Positions 56,276 through 64,000 of a stretch of DNA of 64,000 nt are shown here, piece after piece. This DNA comes from Barrientosiimonas humi (GTDB lineage Bacteria; Actinomycetota; Actinomycetes; Actinomycetales; Dermatophilaceae). The translations under genes and the position numbers were made by a program. The stretch's first letter is position 1. Each line of letters begins with the position of its first letter. The notes beneath the pieces were generated by a model, which was given only the letters and a program-made list of their open reading frames with translations, was not told the origin of the DNA and did not search any database. The stretch is from NCBI RefSeq assembly GCF_006716095.1, contig NZ_VFOK01000001.1, positions 2,325,375 to 2,389,374 of the forward strand. The letters run 5' to 3'.

Positions 56276-58120
56276 TTGAAACAGCAGATGAAGCAATCCA
56301 CCCCCTCCAGCAAGCGCCGTGAGGTCCTGATCCAGCTCGCCTGGATCCTCGCCGACTCGGTCTGCATCGCCGCCGCGACGGCCTTCGCCGCGCTCGTGCG
56401 GTTCGACTTCTCCGTGTCCGAGGCGCTCGTCCAGGACCTCGCGATCTTCGCGGCGCTCGCGATCGTGGTGCACGTCGCGCTGTGCCTCGCGTTCGGCCCC
56501 TACCGCATCGACCACCTGCGCGGATCCTTCGAGGAGACCTCCGACCTGGTGCGGGCGGGACTCATCTCCCTGCTGATCCTCGCGGCCTCGGTCTTCGTGT
56601 TCGGCTGGCCGACCGTGCCGCGGAGCCTGGCGATCGCCACGCCCGTCTTCGCGCTGCTCGGGATGTTCGTCACCCGGTTCGTGATCCGCAGCTTCCGCTG
56701 GGGGCGCACCACCGAGAACGGCCAGGGCAAGCGCGTCGTCGTCTACGGCGCCGGCGAGGGCGGTCGACAGCTGGTCCGTGCCATGGTGCGCGACGCCAGC
56801 GACAAGCCGTACGTCCCCGTCGCCCTGATCGACGACGACCCGCGCAAGCGTCGCCTCCGGATGGACGGCGTGCGCGTGCGCGGCGACCGCACCCGCCTCA
56901 AGACCGTGGTCGAGCAGACCGAGCCCGAGGCTCTCGTGGTCGCGATCCCGTCCGCCTCGCGGCAGACGCTGCTCGACATCAGCGAGGAGGCCCGCGCGCT
57001 CGGGCTGGAGGTGCTGCTGCTGCCGCCCGTGCAGGACCTGATCGGCCCGCCCAAGGGTGCCGACCTGCGCCAGCTCAACCTGGAGGACCTGCTCGGCCGC
57101 GGCCGCGTCGAGCTCGACGCCGGCGCGATCACCGAGTCGATCGCCGGCAAGCGGGTGCTCGTCACCGGGGCCGGCGGGTCGATCGGCTCGGAGCTGTGCC
57201 GGCAGATCCACCGCTTCGGGCCGGCCAAGCTGGTGCTGCTCGACCGTGACGAGTCCGCACTGCACGCCGCGCAGATGAGCCTCACCGGGCGCGCGCTGCT
57301 CGACGACGGCACGCTGGCCCTCTGCGACATCCGCGACCCCGAGGCGCTGCGCGAGGTGTTCGAGCGCGAGCAGCCGCAGATCGTCTTCCACGCGGCGGCG
57401 CTCAAGCACCTCACGCTGCTCGAGCAGTTCCCGATGGAGGCCTGGAAGACCAACATCCTCGGCACCCTCAACGTGCTCGAGGCGGCCCACCGCGTCGGCG
57501 TCGGGACCTTCGTCAACATCTCCACCGACAAGGCCGCCCACCCGACGTGCGTGCTCGGCTACAGCAAGCGCGTGGCCGAGCGGCTGACCGCTCGCTTCGC
57601 CGACCGCGACGACAACACGTACGTCTCCGTCCGGTTCGGCAACGTGCTCGGCTCACGCGGCTCGGTGATCACCGCCTTCACCGCGCAGATCGAGCGCGGC
57701 GGCCCGGTCACCGTCACCCACCCCGACGTCGAGCGCTACTTCATGCTCATCCCCGAGGCGTGCCAGCTGGTGCTGCAGGCCGCGGCGATCGGCAACGACG
57801 GCGAGGTCATGGTGCTCGACATGGGCGAGCCGATGAAGATCGTCGACGTCGCCAAGACTCTCATCGACATGTCGGGCAAGCGTGACATCGACATCGTCTA
57901 CACGGGGCTTCGTCCCGGCGAGAAGATGTCCGAGGTGCTCTTCTCCCCCGGTGAGAACATCCAGCAGTCGGCGCACGCCCTCGTCAACCACGTCGCGGTG
58001 CCGCCCATCCAGGTCCGCGAAGTCCGCACGGCCCGCCACGACAGCGGGCAGGAAGCATTTGACTGGATGCTCCGAGAGAGCAATGGAGTTGTTGTGGGAG
58101 AGGCGATCTCGCGTGCCTGA
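56276..58120 (+). CDS. Membrane NDP-sugar 4,6-dehydratase (CapD/PglF type)
   Basis: This 614-residue protein has four N-terminal membrane helices, a first Rossmann domain (VVVYGAGEGGRQLV) and a catalytic SDR domain (VLVTGAGGSIGSELC). In place of the YxxxK dyad the sequence is STDKAAHPTCVLGYSK: the Tyr position is Leu, as relatives of PglF/FlaA1 replace it by Met. The likely reaction is UDP-GlcNAc to its 4-keto-6-deoxy derivative. The first start is TTG 56276; ATG 56288 is an alternative. It overlaps the aminotransferase gene by eight bases. Confidence 0.92.
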   Translation: MKQQMKQSTPSSKRREVLIQLAWILADSVCIAAATAFAALVRFDFSVSEALVQDLAIFAALAIVVHVALCLAFGPYRIDHLRGSFEETSDLVRAGLISLLILAASVFVFGWPTVPRSLAIATPVFALLGMFVTRFVIRSFRWGRTTENGQGKRVVVYGAGEGGRQLVRAMVRDASDKPYVPVALIDDDPRKRRLRMDGVRVRGDRTRLKTVVEQTEPEALVVAIPSASRQTLLDISEEARALGLEVLLLPPVQDLIGPPKGADLRQLNLEDLLGRGRVELDAGAITESIAGKRVLVTGAGGSIGSELCRQIHRFGPAKLVLLDRDESALHAAQMSLTGRALLDDGTLALCDIRDPEALREVFEREQPQIVFHAAALKHLTLLEQFPMEAWKTNILGTLNVLEAAHRVGVGTFVNISTDKAAHPTCVLGYSKRVAERLTARFADRDDNTYVSVRFGNVLGSRGSVITAFTAQIERGGPVTVTHPDVERYFMLIPEACQLVLQAAAIGNDGEVMVLDMGEPMKIVDVAKTLIDMSGKRDIDIVYTGLRPGEKMSEVLFSPGENIQQSAHALVNHVAVPPIQVREVRTARHDSGQEAFDWMLRESNGVVVGEAISRA

Positions 58121-59261
58121 GCGCATTCACCTGTCGCGAGCACACGTCACGACCGTCGAGGAAGAGCTCGTTCTCGAGGCCATGCGGTCAGGCTGGGTCG
58201 CCCCCCTCGGACCGATGGTGGACCGCTTCGAGAATGAGGTCGCCGAGAGGGTCGGGGTCGAGCACGCACTGGCGCTGTCCAGCGGAACCGCCGCGCTGCA
58301 CCTGGCCCTCCTGCACGTCGGGGCGGGCCCCGGCCGCGTGGTGGTGCTCCCCTCCATGACGTTCGCCGCGACGGCCAACGCCGTTCGCTACACCGGCGCC
58401 GAGCCGGTCTTCGTCGACTCCCTCGCCGACGATGCCAATGTCGACCCCCAGCTGCTCCTCGACGCCGTGGACCAGCTGATCGCCGAGGGCTCTGACATCG
58501 CTGCCGTCGTGAGCGTGGACCTGTTCGGCCGCAGCGCGGACAACGCGCTGCTCGAGACCGAGCTGGCACGGCGTGACCTGCCGCTGATCGAGGACGCCGC
58601 GGAAGCCCTGGGAGCGCACCGCTCCGGCCGCGCTGCCGGTGCGTTCGGACTCGCAGCAGCCCTGTCGTTCAACGGCAACAAGATCATGACGACCTCCGGC
58701 GGCGGCATGCTGCTGAGCAACGACACCGCCCTCATCGAGCGCGCTCGCTATCTGTCGACCCAGGCGCGTCAACCGGCCGCCTGGTACGAGCACACCGAGA
58801 CTGGATACAACTACCGGCTCTCCAACATCCTCGCGGCGATCGGGGTCGGGCAGCTGCTACGTCTGGACGAGATGATCGCCCGGCGTCGTGAGATCCGGCA
58901 GCGCTACGCCGACACGCTCGGGACCATCGACGGGGTGCGGCTCCTCGGCCGAGGCGGTGACCCCTCGGACGCGCAGGACAACTGCTGGCTGACGTGCATC
59001 GTGCTCGACCCCCAGCAGCACACCGCTTCGGTGGACGACATCGTGGCCGACCTGTCGGCACGGGGCATCGAGGCCCGGCACCTGTGGAAGCCCATGCACC
59101 TGCAGCCGCTCTTCGCTCAGGCCCGGATGTTCGACAACGGCGTATCCCAGGACCTGTTCCGCAGCGGGATCACCCTTCCCAGCGGGTCCGAGCTCGACGA
59201 CGCCCAGATCGATCGCGTCGTCGGCGCCGTGCAGGCACATCTCACCGGGGTTCGCCGGTGA
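58113..59261 (+). CDS. DegT/DnrJ/EryC1 sugar aminotransferase (PglE/LegC-like)
   Basis: A 382-residue PLP enzyme starting at GTG 58113 after GGGAGAGG. ALSSGTAALHLAL, LPLIEDAAEALG and SFNGNKIMTTSGGGM (PLP Lys in NGNK) are diagnostic; ETGYNYRLSNILAAIG is typical of bacillosamine-type aminotransferases. It should aminate C4 of the keto-sugar made by the preceding gene product. Operon position and motif agreement with PglE are strong. Confidence 0.92.
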   Translation: MPERIHLSRAHVTTVEEELVLEAMRSGWVAPLGPMVDRFENEVAERVGVEHALALSSGTAALHLALLHVGAGPGRVVVLPSMTFAATANAVRYTGAEPVFVDSLADDANVDPQLLLDAVDQLIAEGSDIAAVVSVDLFGRSADNALLETELARRDLPLIEDAAEALGAHRSGRAAGAFGLAAALSFNGNKIMTTSGGGMLLSNDTALIERARYLSTQARQPAAWYEHTETGYNYRLSNILAAIGVGQLLRLDEMIARRREIRQRYADTLGTIDGVRLLGRGGDPSDAQDNCWLTCIVLDPQQHTASVDDIVADLSARGIEARHLWKPMHLQPLFAQARMFDNGVSQDLFRSGITLPSGSELDDAQIDRVVGAVQAHLTGVRR

Positions 59262-59884
59262 CCAGGCGACGTGTCACCAAGCGCCTGCTCGACCTGGCGC
59301 TGGGAGTCCCGGCGCTCGTGGTGTCGCTTCCGATCCAGGCAGCTGTCGCTGTCGCTGTGCGACGGCAGCTCGGATCACCGGTCCTCTTCCGGCAGACCCG
59401 CCCCGGGCTGCACGGCGAGCCGTTCGAGATGGTCAAGTTTCGGACGATGCTGCCCGTGGACGAAGCGGCCGGCTTGGTCACCGACGACGACCGGTTGACC
59501 GCCTTCGGGCTCCGCTTGCGGGCGACCAGTCTCGACGAGCTTCCCGCCCTCTGGAACGTGGTCAAGGGCGACATGTCGCTGGTTGGTCCCCGCCCCCTGC
59601 TCATGCGGTACCTGGAGCGGTACTCCCCCGACCAGGCCCGCCGGCATGACGTGCGCCCTGGTCTCACGGGACTGGCCCAGATCAATGGGCGAAACACCGT
59701 GTCATGGGAGCAGCGGTTCGCGCTCGACGTCGACTACGTCGACTCGCACACGACCCTCGGCGACCTTCGCATCATGCTTGCCACGATCAGCTCGGTTCTC
59801 CGTCGCGACGGCATCTCCGGTGAAGGGACCGCGACCATGGCGGAGTTCATGGGGGCCGCCCCCACTCCGCCGTTGCGGTCATGA
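59258..59884 (+). CDS. Small phosphoglycosyltransferase (PglC-like), second initiating enzyme
   Basis: The 208-residue protein has one N-terminal re-entrant/membrane segment (LALGVPALVVSLPIQAA) and a catalytic domain: [30 protein letters not shown] (Asp-Glu dyad) and RPGLTGLAQINGRN. This is the minimal monotopic PglC form, unlike the large enzyme at 27369-28871. It probably loads the acetamido-sugar phosphate made by its neighbours onto undecaprenyl phosphate. GTGA overlap upstream. Confidence 0.92.
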   Translation: MTRRRVTKRLLDLALGVPALVVSLPIQAAVAVAVRRQLGSPVLFRQTRPGLHGEPFEMVKFRTMLPVDEAAGLVTDDDRLTAFGLRLRATSLDELPALWNVVKGDMSLVGPRPLLMRYLERYSPDQARRHDVRPGLTGLAQINGRNTVSWEQRFALDVDYVDSHTTLGDLRIMLATISSVLRRDGISGEGTATMAEFMGAAPTPPLRS

Positions 59885-60513
59885 CGACCCCGTTCGTCGT
59901 CGTGGGCTGCGGCGGTTTCGGGCGCGAAGTGGCCATGCTGGTCGAGGCCATCAACAGCGCCTCACCGACATATGAACTCCTAGGTTTCGTCGACGACGCT
60001 CCCACACCATCGAACCTGCAAGCGTTGCGAGACATGGACGCAGCACTGCTCGGTGACTCGTCCTGGTTGGACTCGGCGCCCGCGGGATGCGAGGCGGTCA
60101 TCGGCATCGGCTCGGCCGCTGTCAGGCGCCGACTCGATCAGCGCTGGCCGTCCCTGCGCTGGGCCACGCTGATCCACCCCGATGCCACCGTGGGTCGAGA
60201 TGTTCGCCTCGGACCTGGAACCGTGGTTGCGCCGGGTGCGCGCCTCAGCACGGCGATCCGCGTAGGCCGTCACGTCCACATCGACCAGAACGCCACCATC
60301 GGACACGACAGCTATCTGGGCGACTACGTCCGTCTGAACCCTCAGGCATGCGTATCAGGAGCGGTAACCGTTGAACCTGAGGCGATGGTGGGTGCAAACG
60401 CAACCATCCTGCAGGGCCTGAGGGTCGGCGCGTCAGCGGTCGTAGGAGCGGGCGCCGTTGTCGTCAGGGACGTCGTCGCACAAGCGGTCGTCAAGGGAGT
60501 GCCCGCAAGATGA
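59881..60513 (+). CDS. PglD-like sugar N-acetyltransferase
   Basis: The 210-residue protein has a Rossmann-like N-terminus (VVVGCGGFGREVAML, GFVDDAP) and a left-handed beta helix: HIDQNATIGHDSYLGDYV contains the catalytic His, and GAVTVEPEAMVGANATI and VVGAGAVVV follow. PglD relatives acetylate the C4 amino group, giving a diacetamido sugar. Coupled by ATGA overlaps to both neighbours. Confidence 0.9.
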   Translation: MTTPFVVVGCGGFGREVAMLVEAINSASPTYELLGFVDDAPTPSNLQALRDMDAALLGDSSWLDSAPAGCEAVIGIGSAAVRRRLDQRWPSLRWATLIHPDATVGRDVRLGPGTVVAPGARLSTAIRVGRHVHIDQNATIGHDSYLGDYVRLNPQACVSGAVTVEPEAMVGANATILQGLRVGASAVVGAGAVVVRDVVAQAVVKGVPAR

Positions 60514-61706
60514 CACCTCTGCCAACCGGAACAGGCATGAAGATCACCTATATCCACCAGCATTTCAAGCGCCCCGACGAGGCCGGCGGCGGTCGCCCGT
60601 TCGAGTTCGCGAAACGTCTCGCGGCCTCCGGGCACCAAGTCACCATGATCAGCGCGGGTCCGTCCAGAGACAGCTACCGCGTCGGTGACTTCGACGTCGA
60701 GCAGGTCGCCACGAAGTACGACAACACGATGTCCGTACCTCGGCGCCTCGTTTCGTTCGGAAAATTCATGCTTCAGGCCACCGCCGTGGCGGCTCGGCAG
60801 CCTGCTGACGTCGTCCTCGCGTCGAGCACCCCTTTGACCGTAGCCATACCCGGCATGACGGCGGCACTACTGCGCCGCGCCCGGTTTGTGCTCGAAGTGC
60901 GAGACCTCTGGCCACGAGTACCCATCGAGCTTGGATACCTCCCAGCACCACTACAGCCTGTAGCCCGCATGCTTGAGCGGCTCGCCTATGCACGCGCGGA
61001 CACAGTCATTGCCCTCTCGCCGTGGATGGCTGAAGGGGTGCGAGAGACGAACAGCACGGTACCGGTGCGCATGATCCCCAACGCCTCCGATGTCGCCGCA
61101 GCACCTTCGGCAGACCGCCAAACGCTACGACGCCGTCTAGGAGTACAGCAGGACGAACTCCTGCTGTACTACGCCGGATCCCTAGGGATGGGATACGACC
61201 CTGAATGGCTCACACGACTCGCAGTGGCCGTTCAACCGAGCAACGCCCGCCTTATCGTCGCGGGAGCTGGCGCCGGTCTTGACCCTGCCCGTCGCGCCCT
61301 TGAGGCCCAGGGCATCCCGGGCGACAGCGTCTTCGTTGGCCCGCTCCCCAGATCCCAGGTCCGAGACCTTGCCGCCGCAGCCGACCTAGCCGTGAGCTCA
61401 CTCATCGACCACCCCTCGCTCGCGCACAACTCGCTGAACAAGGTCTTCGACGCCATGGCAGCAGCGCGTCCGGTCCTGTTCAACCACGGCGGGTGGTTGT
61501 CTGACCTGCTCCAGGCAGAGGGCGCAGGCTGGCAGTGCCCGCGAGATATCACAGCTGAGACCTTCGCCCACTTGCGCGCCGGCTGGACACCCGACGCACT
61601 CACGTCGGCAGCGCAGCGGTCCGCGGATCTAGGTCGCCAACGATTCGACCGGGACATGCTCTACATCGACTTCGAAGCTGCGGTGACCGGCAAAGCTGCA
61701 TCGTGA
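60510..61706 (+). CDS. Glycosyltransferase family 4 (WbuB-like)
   Basis: This 398-residue GT-B protein shows TYIHQHFKRPDEAGGGRPFEFA, VLEVRDLWPRVPIELGYL, LYYAGSLGMGYD and HNSLNKVFDAMAAARPVLF. These match the WbuB/FnlX group that often adds a second aminosugar to a lipid-linked unit. The start at 60510 gives an ATGA overlap; ATG 60537 (MKITYIHQHF) fits homologues better. Confidence 0.88.
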   Translation: MTPLPTGTGMKITYIHQHFKRPDEAGGGRPFEFAKRLAASGHQVTMISAGPSRDSYRVGDFDVEQVATKYDNTMSVPRRLVSFGKFMLQATAVAARQPADVVLASSTPLTVAIPGMTAALLRRARFVLEVRDLWPRVPIELGYLPAPLQPVARMLERLAYARADTVIALSPWMAEGVRETNSTVPVRMIPNASDVAAAPSADRQTLRRRLGVQQDELLLYYAGSLGMGYDPEWLTRLAVAVQPSNARLIVAGAGAGLDPARRALEAQGIPGDSVFVGPLPRSQVRDLAAAADLAVSSLIDHPSLAHNSLNKVFDAMAAARPVLFNHGGWLSDLLQAEGAGWQCPRDITAETFAHLRAGWTPDALTSAAQRSADLGRQRFDRDMLYIDFEAAVTGKAAS

Positions 61707-62911
61707 CTAATATTCTGCGCGGCGGAGCGCGCATCCTCGTAGGCAGCGCAGCCGGAATGGTGGTCGCCTTGGCGCTCACCCCGGTGATCACTCGTCTCTA
61801 CTCACCAAGCACCTTCGGAGCTTTCGGGCTCCTGGTGGCGATTGCTTCCACTTTTATAGGTGTTTCCACGCTTCGCCTAGAGATCATTGCGCTGCGCGAA
61901 CACGAATACTCCTCCTACGCCGCGCTAGCACTCCGCGGATTCAAGATCGCAATCGCTACATCCCTTGGCGTCACCGCCGTGGCGGCAGCTATTGCCGTCA
62001 CGGGAAACAGTACCTACCTCGTCATCGGGCCTCTGATCCTGGCCGGGTCCTTGCAACTGCTAGGCACCTCCGCTCTTTCTCGAGACAAGAAGTACTCTCG
62101 GCTCGCACTAGGAAATTTCGTGCAACAGTCTGGGATGAGCGCGGTGCACGTCGCTCTTGGGTTCACCGGGTCGCTGTGGGCACTCATCGCCGGATTCTTG
62201 GTGCCGAGGCTGGTGTGGGCGAGACCTGCCCTTCAACTGCTACGCGCACCCCGAACTCAGATCTCCACCCCCTGGCGCCAGGCAGCTCCGGCAGGAGGAT
62301 CCGCGCTTCTGAACAGCCTGGGCTCGCAGCTCCCAGTCCTGCTCGCCGGGACTTTCTACGGCCTGACTGGGTCGGGGTTCGTGGCACTTGCGCAACGAGT
62401 ATTCGCAGCCCCTCTCCAGATTGTCGCCCAGAACATGGCCTCCGCGTCGGTTGCGGAGGTCAGCGAACTCGTCCGTCGAGACCAAACGTCCGCAGCCCGC
62501 GGAATCATCTTGAGAACCGCACGCGGATTGGCACTCATCAGCATTCCGGCGGCCATCATTGCGGCAGTCTTGGCTCCCTTGTTGGCCGGCTCTGTCTTCG
62601 GGTCGAGCTGGGAAGTCGTGGGGCAGCTTATCGCGGCGCTCACCTTCGGCACAGTGGCCCAGTTCTGCACCGCCCCCTTCGCACAGGTCCTGAACCTGAC
62701 CGGCCACAGCCTCAAACTTCTCGGCTGGGACAGCCTGCGCATCCTGTCCGCCGTTGCCTCGCTGTGCATTCCCGGAATCCTCGGGGCGTCTCTTGTGCAG
62801 ACAATGCTCTCCTACTCGCTTGCTCTATCGCTCGTGTACCTTGTCCTGTGCGCGCTCGTACTCAGGGCCGTCCAGGATCCTCAGACAACCCAAGAGGAGA
62901 AAATCGCGTGA
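61703..62911 (+). CDS. Wzx-type flippase (polysaccharide transport family)
   Basis: The 402-residue product has about eleven to twelve hydrophobic helices and few charged loops, with PVITRLYSPSTFGAFGLLVA as the N-terminal family signature. It should move a lipid-linked repeat unit outward. GTG 61703 overlaps the previous stop. Base composition is lower in GC than the genes before 59 kb. Confidence 0.88.
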   Translation: MTNILRGGARILVGSAAGMVVALALTPVITRLYSPSTFGAFGLLVAIASTFIGVSTLRLEIIALREHEYSSYAALALRGFKIAIATSLGVTAVAAAIAVTGNSTYLVIGPLILAGSLQLLGTSALSRDKKYSRLALGNFVQQSGMSAVHVALGFTGSLWALIAGFLVPRLVWARPALQLLRAPRTQISTPWRQAAPAGGSALLNSLGSQLPVLLAGTFYGLTGSGFVALAQRVFAAPLQIVAQNMASASVAEVSELVRRDQTSAARGIILRTARGLALISIPAAIIAAVLAPLLAGSVFGSSWEVVGQLIAALTFGTVAQFCTAPFAQVLNLTGHSLKLLGWDSLRILSAVASLCIPGILGASLVQTMLSYSLALSLVYLVLCALVLRAVQDPQTTQEEKIA

Positions 62912-64000
62912 AGGTTGCTCAGGTCACCACCGTGCATCCCGGGACCGAAAACAGAATCACGTACAAGCACGCGGTCGCGCTTGCCGAGGCTGGGCATGAC
63001 GTCCACCTCATTGCACCTCCTCCCCGGGCCGATGTCCCCGGAATAACCCATCACCTCATCCAGCCTTCGAAGTCACGCCTCGGGCGCGTGCCGACTGGAG
63101 CTACCCAGGTCATGAAAAAGCTCCGAGACATCGGACCAGATGTGGTGCACATCCATGACCCTGAACTCCTGCCCACCGCCTTGACCTTCACCCGGTCGCA
63201 CAAGGCAAAACTCGTGTATGACGCCCACGAAAACCTCGTCGCACAGATCGAGTCCAAGGCCTACCTGAGCCGCGCCGCCAAGCCGCTCGCCAGGCTTGCA
63301 GCGTCGACCCTGACAGCCGCGGCAGACCGCCTTGCGGACGCAATCGTCATCGCGGAGCCAGAACTCGCTCCACTGTTCCCGAAAAACCCCACCGTGGTTG
63401 CTGTCCAGAACTATCCGTGGGTCTCGAACCTCATGGGCGAGCCAGCGTCCACTCAGGTTGGTGACCGCCCGACGATCGGTTACGTGGGTGCCATCAGCTC
63501 CGACCGGGGTCTCGAGGCCATGGTCGAGGCCACACAGAGGTCGCGGCACAAGCCGCGCCTTCTGCTGGCTGGGAAGCTCCACCCGGAGAGCCTGCGCGAC
63601 AAGCTGAAGACTGAATCTGTCAGCTACGTCGGGCCCATCTCCCCCGCTGCCGTCCCAGACTTTATCGCTCAGTTCGACGTAGGGCTGTGTCTTCTTCTCC
63701 CTAAGCCGAACTATGTGGATGCCAAGTCGACGAAAATCTATGAGTACATGGCCGCCGCACGGCCGTTCGTCTACTCGAACTTCCCAAGGTGGGTCCGCGA
63801 GCACGGATCTGAATACGGAACCCCCGTGTCACCCGACGACATTGAATCCATCGTCGACGCGATCGACCAACTGCTCGACGACGGTGCAGGGCGGGAAAGG
63901 ATGGGAACGCGAGGGCGTCAGCGCGTCCGCGACGACTTCTCCTACGAGGCGCAGGCTGACGCGCTTACCCGACTTTATGACTCCCTCCTCGAGGGCCGGC
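62908..64000 (+). CDS. Glycosyltransferase family 4, cut by the window edge
   Basis: A GTG at 62908 overlaps the flippase stop (GTGA) and opens a frame without stop to the edge, 364 residues. KVAQVTTVHPGTENRI, VVHIHDPELLPTAL, LVYDAHENLV, TIGYVGAISSDRGL and KSTKIYEYMAAARPFV (E-x7-E region) show a GT-B family 4 enzyme. The C-terminal helix typical of the family (GRQRVRDDFSYEAQADALTRLY) is already reached, so little of the gene is probably missing. Confidence 0.88.
   Translation, partial: MKVAQVTTVHPGTENRITYKHAVALAEAGHDVHLIAPPPRADVPGITHHLIQPSKSRLGRVPTGATQVMKKLRDIGPDVVHIHDPELLPTALTFTRSHKAKLVYDAHENLVAQIESKAYLSRAAKPLARLAASTLTAAADRLADAIVIAEPELAPLFPKNPTVVAVQNYPWVSNLMGEPASTQVGDRPTIGYVGAISSDRGLEAMVEATQRSRHKPRLLLAGKLHPESLRDKLKTESVSYVGPISPAAVPDFIAQFDVGLCLLLPKPNYVDAKSTKIYEYMAAARPFVYSNFPRWVREHGSEYGTPVSPDDIESIVDAIDQLLDDGAGRERMGTRGRQRVRDDFSYEAQADALTRLYDSLLEGR

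Overview
The window looks like chromosomal DNA of a high-GC Actinomycetota, most likely a non-sporulating member of Micrococcales near Dermatophilaceae/Intrasporangiaceae. This rests on the strong GC bias, frequent GTG starts, the manC/mgtA lipoglycan genes, a three-subunit Bacillus-type succinate dehydrogenase and the dispersed GGTCTCGATACG...CTACTCGACC repeats. The family assignment is tentative. No rRNA, tRNA, CRISPR array, transposase or phage gene was recognised.

Region 1 (1-18.4 kb) is mainly housekeeping and nucleoside salvage. It starts with a SpoIIM-like and an RDD membrane protein. Adenosine deaminase, a cupin and thymidine phosphorylase follow, then, beyond an interruption, cytidine deaminase and a BMP-type nucleoside ABC transporter (two permeases, ATPase, lipoprotein). 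A lipoprotein gene and a sugar ABC transporter operon without an ATPase (5.9-9.1 kb) split this salvage cluster. Nearly identical 59-nt palindrome-bearing repeats flank the sugar operon. An M20 amidohydrolase, a membrane-anchored RNase Sa-like protein with its barstar-type inhibitor, and pyrD complete the region.

Region 2 (18.4-27.4 kb) holds manC and mgtA (GDP-mannose supply and mannosyl transfer), a 675-bp repeat-filled intergenic stretch, sdhCAB, a 2'-5' RNA ligase-like protein, trpS and a DeoR-type regulator.

Region 3 (27.4-64 kb, running off the right edge) is one large surface-polysaccharide locus. It contains a WbaP-like initiating phosphoglycosyltransferase and a nonulosonate (sialic-acid-like) segment: a cytidylyltransferase plus a four-part CBS-NeuB-SAF-TIM-barrel fusion. 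It has many glycosyltransferases, an ABC exporter, an O-antigen ligase-like protein and two Wzc-type chain-length/kinase proteins, each with a low-molecular-weight tyrosine phosphatase. At the right end is a module resembling bacillosamine synthesis (4,6-dehydratase, aminotransferase, acetyltransferase, small PglC-like transferase) followed by glycosyltransferases and a Wzx-type flippase. Two initiating enzymes and two export routes suggest two separate lipid-linked glycans. A PqqD-like protein and a nucleotidyltransferase, a pair better known from peptide-modification loci, sit between the first phosphatase and first kinase.

The least expected features are the four-part NeuB fusion, the PqqD/nucleotidyltransferase pair, an ABC ATPase that seems to start at ATC, and a set of intergenic palindromes, four of which share a length of 66-68 nt although only two share sequence.
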